Shown here piece by piece: positions 31,095 to 32,732 of a stretch of 32,732 bases of DNA. Below the pieces are notes generated by a model. The model had not been told where the DNA came from and searched no databases. It saw only the letters and a program-made list of their open reading frames with translations. The stretch's first letter is position 1. Each line of letters begins with the position of its first letter. The stretch is taken from positions 1 to 32,732 of the forward strand of contig SCRA01000065.1 in the NCBI GenBank assembly GCA_004297985.1, in the 5' to 3' direction. The position numbers were made by a program, and so were the translations under genes. The stretch is from a bacterium. Its GTDB lineage: Bacteria > Vulcanimicrobiota > Vulcanimicrobiia > Vulcanimicrobiales > SCRA01.

Positions 31095-31967
31095 TCATGA
31101 GCTCACGAGCGCAGCGACCTCACGAGGGGTGAGTTCATAGACCTGCCGGCAGTAGTCGCAGATCACCGTCTGGGAGCGCTTCTCGCGTACCATCTCATCG
31201 AGAGTCGTGACTCCGAGACCGCGGACGGCTATCTCGACTTTCTCGCGCGAGCAGCGGCAAGCGAAATGGACCGGAAGCTCGCGGAGCGTCTTTGGGGCCA
31301 TCTCTCTAGCCACCGCGTCCACGAGTCCTCGAGCATCGGCTCCGGATCGCACGAGCGCGGTCACCGGCGGCAACGCCGCTGCCGCGCGCTCGAGCGTTGC
31401 GATCGCATGTTCGCCTGTGCCCGGCATGAGTTCGGCGATGATGCCCCCGGCCGCAAGTATTCCCTTCGGCGAGGCGAGGACGCCGAGGGCCACGACACTC
31501 GGCGTCTGCTCCGAGGTGGCGAAGTAACCCGCGATGTCGTCACCGATCTCTCCGCTGACCAGCTCGACGATGCCCGTGTAGGGCATTCCGTTCTCCAGCG
31601 TACGCGTGACTTGTAGCACACCCCGCCCCACCGCTCCGCCGACGTCAAACTTCCCGTTAAGCGCAAGCGGGAGGTCGACGTCGGGAGGCAGCGCATAACC
31701 GCGTACGCCGATACCGCCGTCGTGTTCAAAAGCCTCGGCTACGACATTGCGCAAAGGGCCATTGCCGGCGACCTGCAGTGCGATTCTGCGCTCGCCCTTT
31801 AGGCCGCCGCCCATGAGTGCTGCTGCGGTCATCAGACGTCCGAGTGCCGCGCTGGCCGTGGGGGAGCAATCGTGGCGATCGCGTGCCTCCGCGACGAGCG
31901 CCGTAGTGATCGCCGCGCGGACCCTGATGGTACCTTCGGCCGCCGTGGCCGTTACGAGGTGATCCAT
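31095..31967 (-). CDS. hslO: Redox-regulated chaperone Hsp33
   Basis: Hsp33 is a cytoplasmic holdase activated by oxidation of its zinc-bound cysteines. The 290-residue product has the N-terminal substrate-binding fold (HDCSPTASAALGRLMTAAALMG and NGMPYTGIVELVSGEIGDDIAGYFATSEQ). The C-terminal redox switch has C237-x-C239 and C270-x2-C273, all present. Read on the minus strand, ATG at 31967 is preceded by AGGAGAGGCACCT. The open frame continues upstream for about 107 more codons without family similarity, overlapping aroQ on the other strand, so the ATG at 31967 is chosen. It is the only minus-strand gene of the window, divergent from aroQ. Confidence 0.96.
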   Translation of the reverse strand: MDHLVTATAAEGTIRVRAAITTALVAEARDRHDCSPTASAALGRLMTAAALMGGGLKGERRIALQVAGNGPLRNVVAEAFEHDGGIGVRGYALPPDVDLPLALNGKFDVGGAVGRGVLQVTRTLENGMPYTGIVELVSGEIGDDIAGYFATSEQTPSVVALGVLASPKGILAAGGIIAELMPGTGEHAIATLERAAAALPPVTALVRSGADARGLVDAVAREMAPKTLRELPVHFACRCSREKVEIAVRGLGVTTLDEMVREKRSQTVICDYCRQVYELTPREVAALVSS

Positions 31968-32048
31968 AGGTGCCTCTCCTCTCGCCGAGGACGTGCGCGA
32001 TCCCTTCCCGAATGGGCTTTCCCAGCAACCGACGATCTGTGAGGTCCG
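31968..32048. promoter_or_regulatory. Divergent hslO-aroQ intergenic region
   Basis: These 81 bp separate the divergent starts of hslO (minus) and aroQ (plus) and must hold the promoters for both. The hslO ribosome site (AGGAG on the minus strand) and a weak aroQ site (GAGG, 32041-32044) are seen. I find no convincing -35/-10 pair. Confidence 0.4.
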
Positions 32049-32492
32049 ATGCGCATCGCCGTTCTCCACGGCCCCAATCTCAACGCGCTGGGCACGCGTG
32101 AGCCTGACATCTACGGTCACACGACGCTCGCCGAGATCGATGCCATGCTCGCGCAAGAGGCGACAACCCTTGGGGTCGATCTCACTTCCCATCAGTATCA
32201 AGGGGAGGGGGAGATCGTTGCCGCCCTCCATCGCGTGGCAGCCGAGGGTGCGCACGGGGTCCTCATCAATCCCGGGGCATATACCCATTACTCGTTCGCG
32301 ATTGCGGACGCTCTACGGTGCATCCCCATTCCGTCGGTCGAAATCCACTTGTCCAACATTCACGGTCGCGAGGAATTTCGCAGCCGCTCGGTGACGGCTG
32401 CGGCCTGCGTCGGTATCGTCGCGGGTTTCGGAGCCCAGTCGTACCCCGTCGCGTTGCAGGCGTTATTCACCTACCTGTCGCGCAATCGGTGA
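32049..32492 (+). CDS. aroQ: 3-dehydroquinate dehydratase, type II
   Basis: AroQ dehydrates 3-dehydroquinate to 3-dehydroshikimate in the shikimate pathway. The 147-residue product is of the usual length. It carries the type II signature HGPNLNALGTREPDIYG with R17 and catalytic Y22, then NPGAYTHYS with N74 and H80, and VEIHLSNIHGREEFR with H100 and R111. It forms dodecamers in characterised relatives. ATG 32049 has GAGG 4 nt upstream, a short spacing. The stop is followed by a large inverted repeat and then the HU gene. Confidence 0.97.
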   Translation: MRIAVLHGPNLNALGTREPDIYGHTTLAEIDAMLAQEATTLGVDLTSHQYQGEGEIVAALHRVAAEGAHGVLINPGAYTHYSFAIADALRCIPIPSVEIHLSNIHGREEFRSRSVTAAACVGIVAGFGAQSYPVALQALFTYLSRNR

Positions 32493-32507
32493 TGAATACA
32501 GGATTTC

Positions 32508-32557
32508 CGCCGCTTGCCGGCAGGAGGGCTGGCAAAGCAAAGCGTAGCAAGGCGGCG
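32508..32557. repeat. Large inverted repeat after aroQ
   Basis: CGCCGC (32508-32513) pairs with GCGGCG (32552-32557), and TTGC (32514-32517) with GCAA (32547-32550), with one bulged base. The inner 29 nt hold further GC-rich pairs (GGC/GCC-type) and the repetitive AAGCAAAGCGTAGCAAG. No T-run follows, so it is either a rho-aided 3' structure for aroQ or a REP-like element similar in style to that before fliG. Confidence 0.45.
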
Positions 32558-32585
32558 AACGGCGAGCCGGACGATCTACGCGCGT

Positions 32586-32651
32586 CCGCGTTTCGGCTTG
32601 CTCGACCTAATATATGTTGATAGACCCCGGATTATTGGGGGAGGGAGTAAC
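32586..32651 (+). promoter_or_regulatory. AT-rich promoter region and ribosome site of the HU gene
   Basis: CTAATATATGTTGATAG (about 32607-32623) is the most AT-rich stretch in the window and probably holds the -10 of the HU promoter, though I cannot fix a -35. GGGGGAGGG (32637-32645) is a strong ribosome site before GTG 32652. CCCC (32625-32628) can pair with GGGG (32637-32640), which could mask the ribosome site. Confidence 0.4.
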
Positions 32652-32732
32652 GTGACGAAGGCCGATCTGATCGCCACTGTGGCGGAAAAGACGGGGCTGA
32701 CCAAGCGCGAGGCGACCGCCGCCGTTGACAGT
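32652..32732 (+). CDS. hup: HU family DNA-binding protein, N-terminal part
   Basis: HU is a small dimeric nucleoid protein that bends DNA. Only 27 codons are present before the window edge. They read TKADLIATVAEKTGLTKREA after the GTG start, which is the conserved helix-1/helix-2 start of HU/IHF proteins (x-K-x-D-L-I-x-x-V-A-x-K-x-x-L-x-K-x-x-A). GTG 32652 follows GGGGGAGGG. HU versus IHF cannot be decided from this fragment. Confidence 0.9.
   Translation, partial: MTKADLIATVAEKTGLTKREATAAVDS

Noticed and set aside
31968-32288. N-terminal extension of hslO on the minus strand
   Set aside because: The extra residues overlap aroQ antisense and do not resemble Hsp33; the ATG at 31967 has a good ribosome site and gives the usual family length.

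Overview
This window is a GC-rich bacterial chromosome segment. It carries a long flagellar and chemotaxis cluster (about 111-22445) followed by a housekeeping block (about 22450-32732). All genes lie on the + strand except hslO. The gene order fliG-fliH-fliI-fliJ-(MotE-like)-fliK-flgD-(flagellar operon protein)-flgE-flbD-motA-motB-fliM-fliN-fliO-fliP-fliQ-fliR-flhB-flhA is the order known from Firmicutes-type and other Terrabacteria fla/che operons. GatCAB, MutS2, and a CheC-type phosphatase also fit a non-proteobacterial lineage. I cannot name the phylum from the sequence. An uncultivated high-GC terrabacterial group (for example Eremiobacterota-like) is only a guess.

Region 1 (1-8733) holds the switch/export ATPase genes (fliG, fliH, fliI, fliJ), a MotE/YlxF-like membrane protein, the hook-length ruler fliK, the hook cap flgD, a conserved flagellar operon protein and the hook gene flgE. 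It ends in a clear rho-independent terminator at 8696-8733. The left edge carries a 28-bp direct repeat of REP-like character that runs into the fliG start region. Region 2 (8734-18721) starts after three small hairpins. It holds flbD/swrD, the stator genes motAB, the C-ring genes fliM and fliN, the export gate (fliO, fliP, fliQ, fliR, flhB, flhA) and a PilZ c-di-GMP effector. Many neighbours overlap by 4 bp (ATGA/GTGA), which implies translational coupling. Region 3 (18722-22445) is a chemotaxis unit: cheY, cheC, cheA and cheW. It is preceded by a good sigma-28-type promoter (about 18738-18765) and a long leader that contains a short ORF coupled to cheY.

Region 4 (22450-32732) holds a small membrane protein, an RlmD-type rRNA methyltransferase, gatC-gatA-gatB (tRNA-dependent amidotransferase), mutS2, tyrS, the convergent hslO (Hsp33), aroQ (type II dehydroquinase) and the start of an HU gene cut off by the window edge.

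The parts fit together as follows. FliG/FliM/FliN form the rotor switch and MotA/MotB the stator. FliH/I/J with FliO/P/Q/R/FlhA/FlhB form the export apparatus. FlgD/FlgE/FliK build and measure the hook. CheA/W/Y signal to FliM, with CheC as the likely CheY-P phosphatase, and the PilZ protein probably couples c-di-GMP to motility. I see no CRISPR array, transposase, prophage, tRNA or rRNA gene, and no stretch over 300 bases without a gene. I did not find a wholly new system. The most unusual points are regulatory (sigma-28-like sites, leader ORF, structured leaders, the repeat at fliG) and architectural (a FliY-like FliN that has lost its phosphatase motifs, a CheA without an obvious P2 domain, and the absence of fliL, flhF and flhG).
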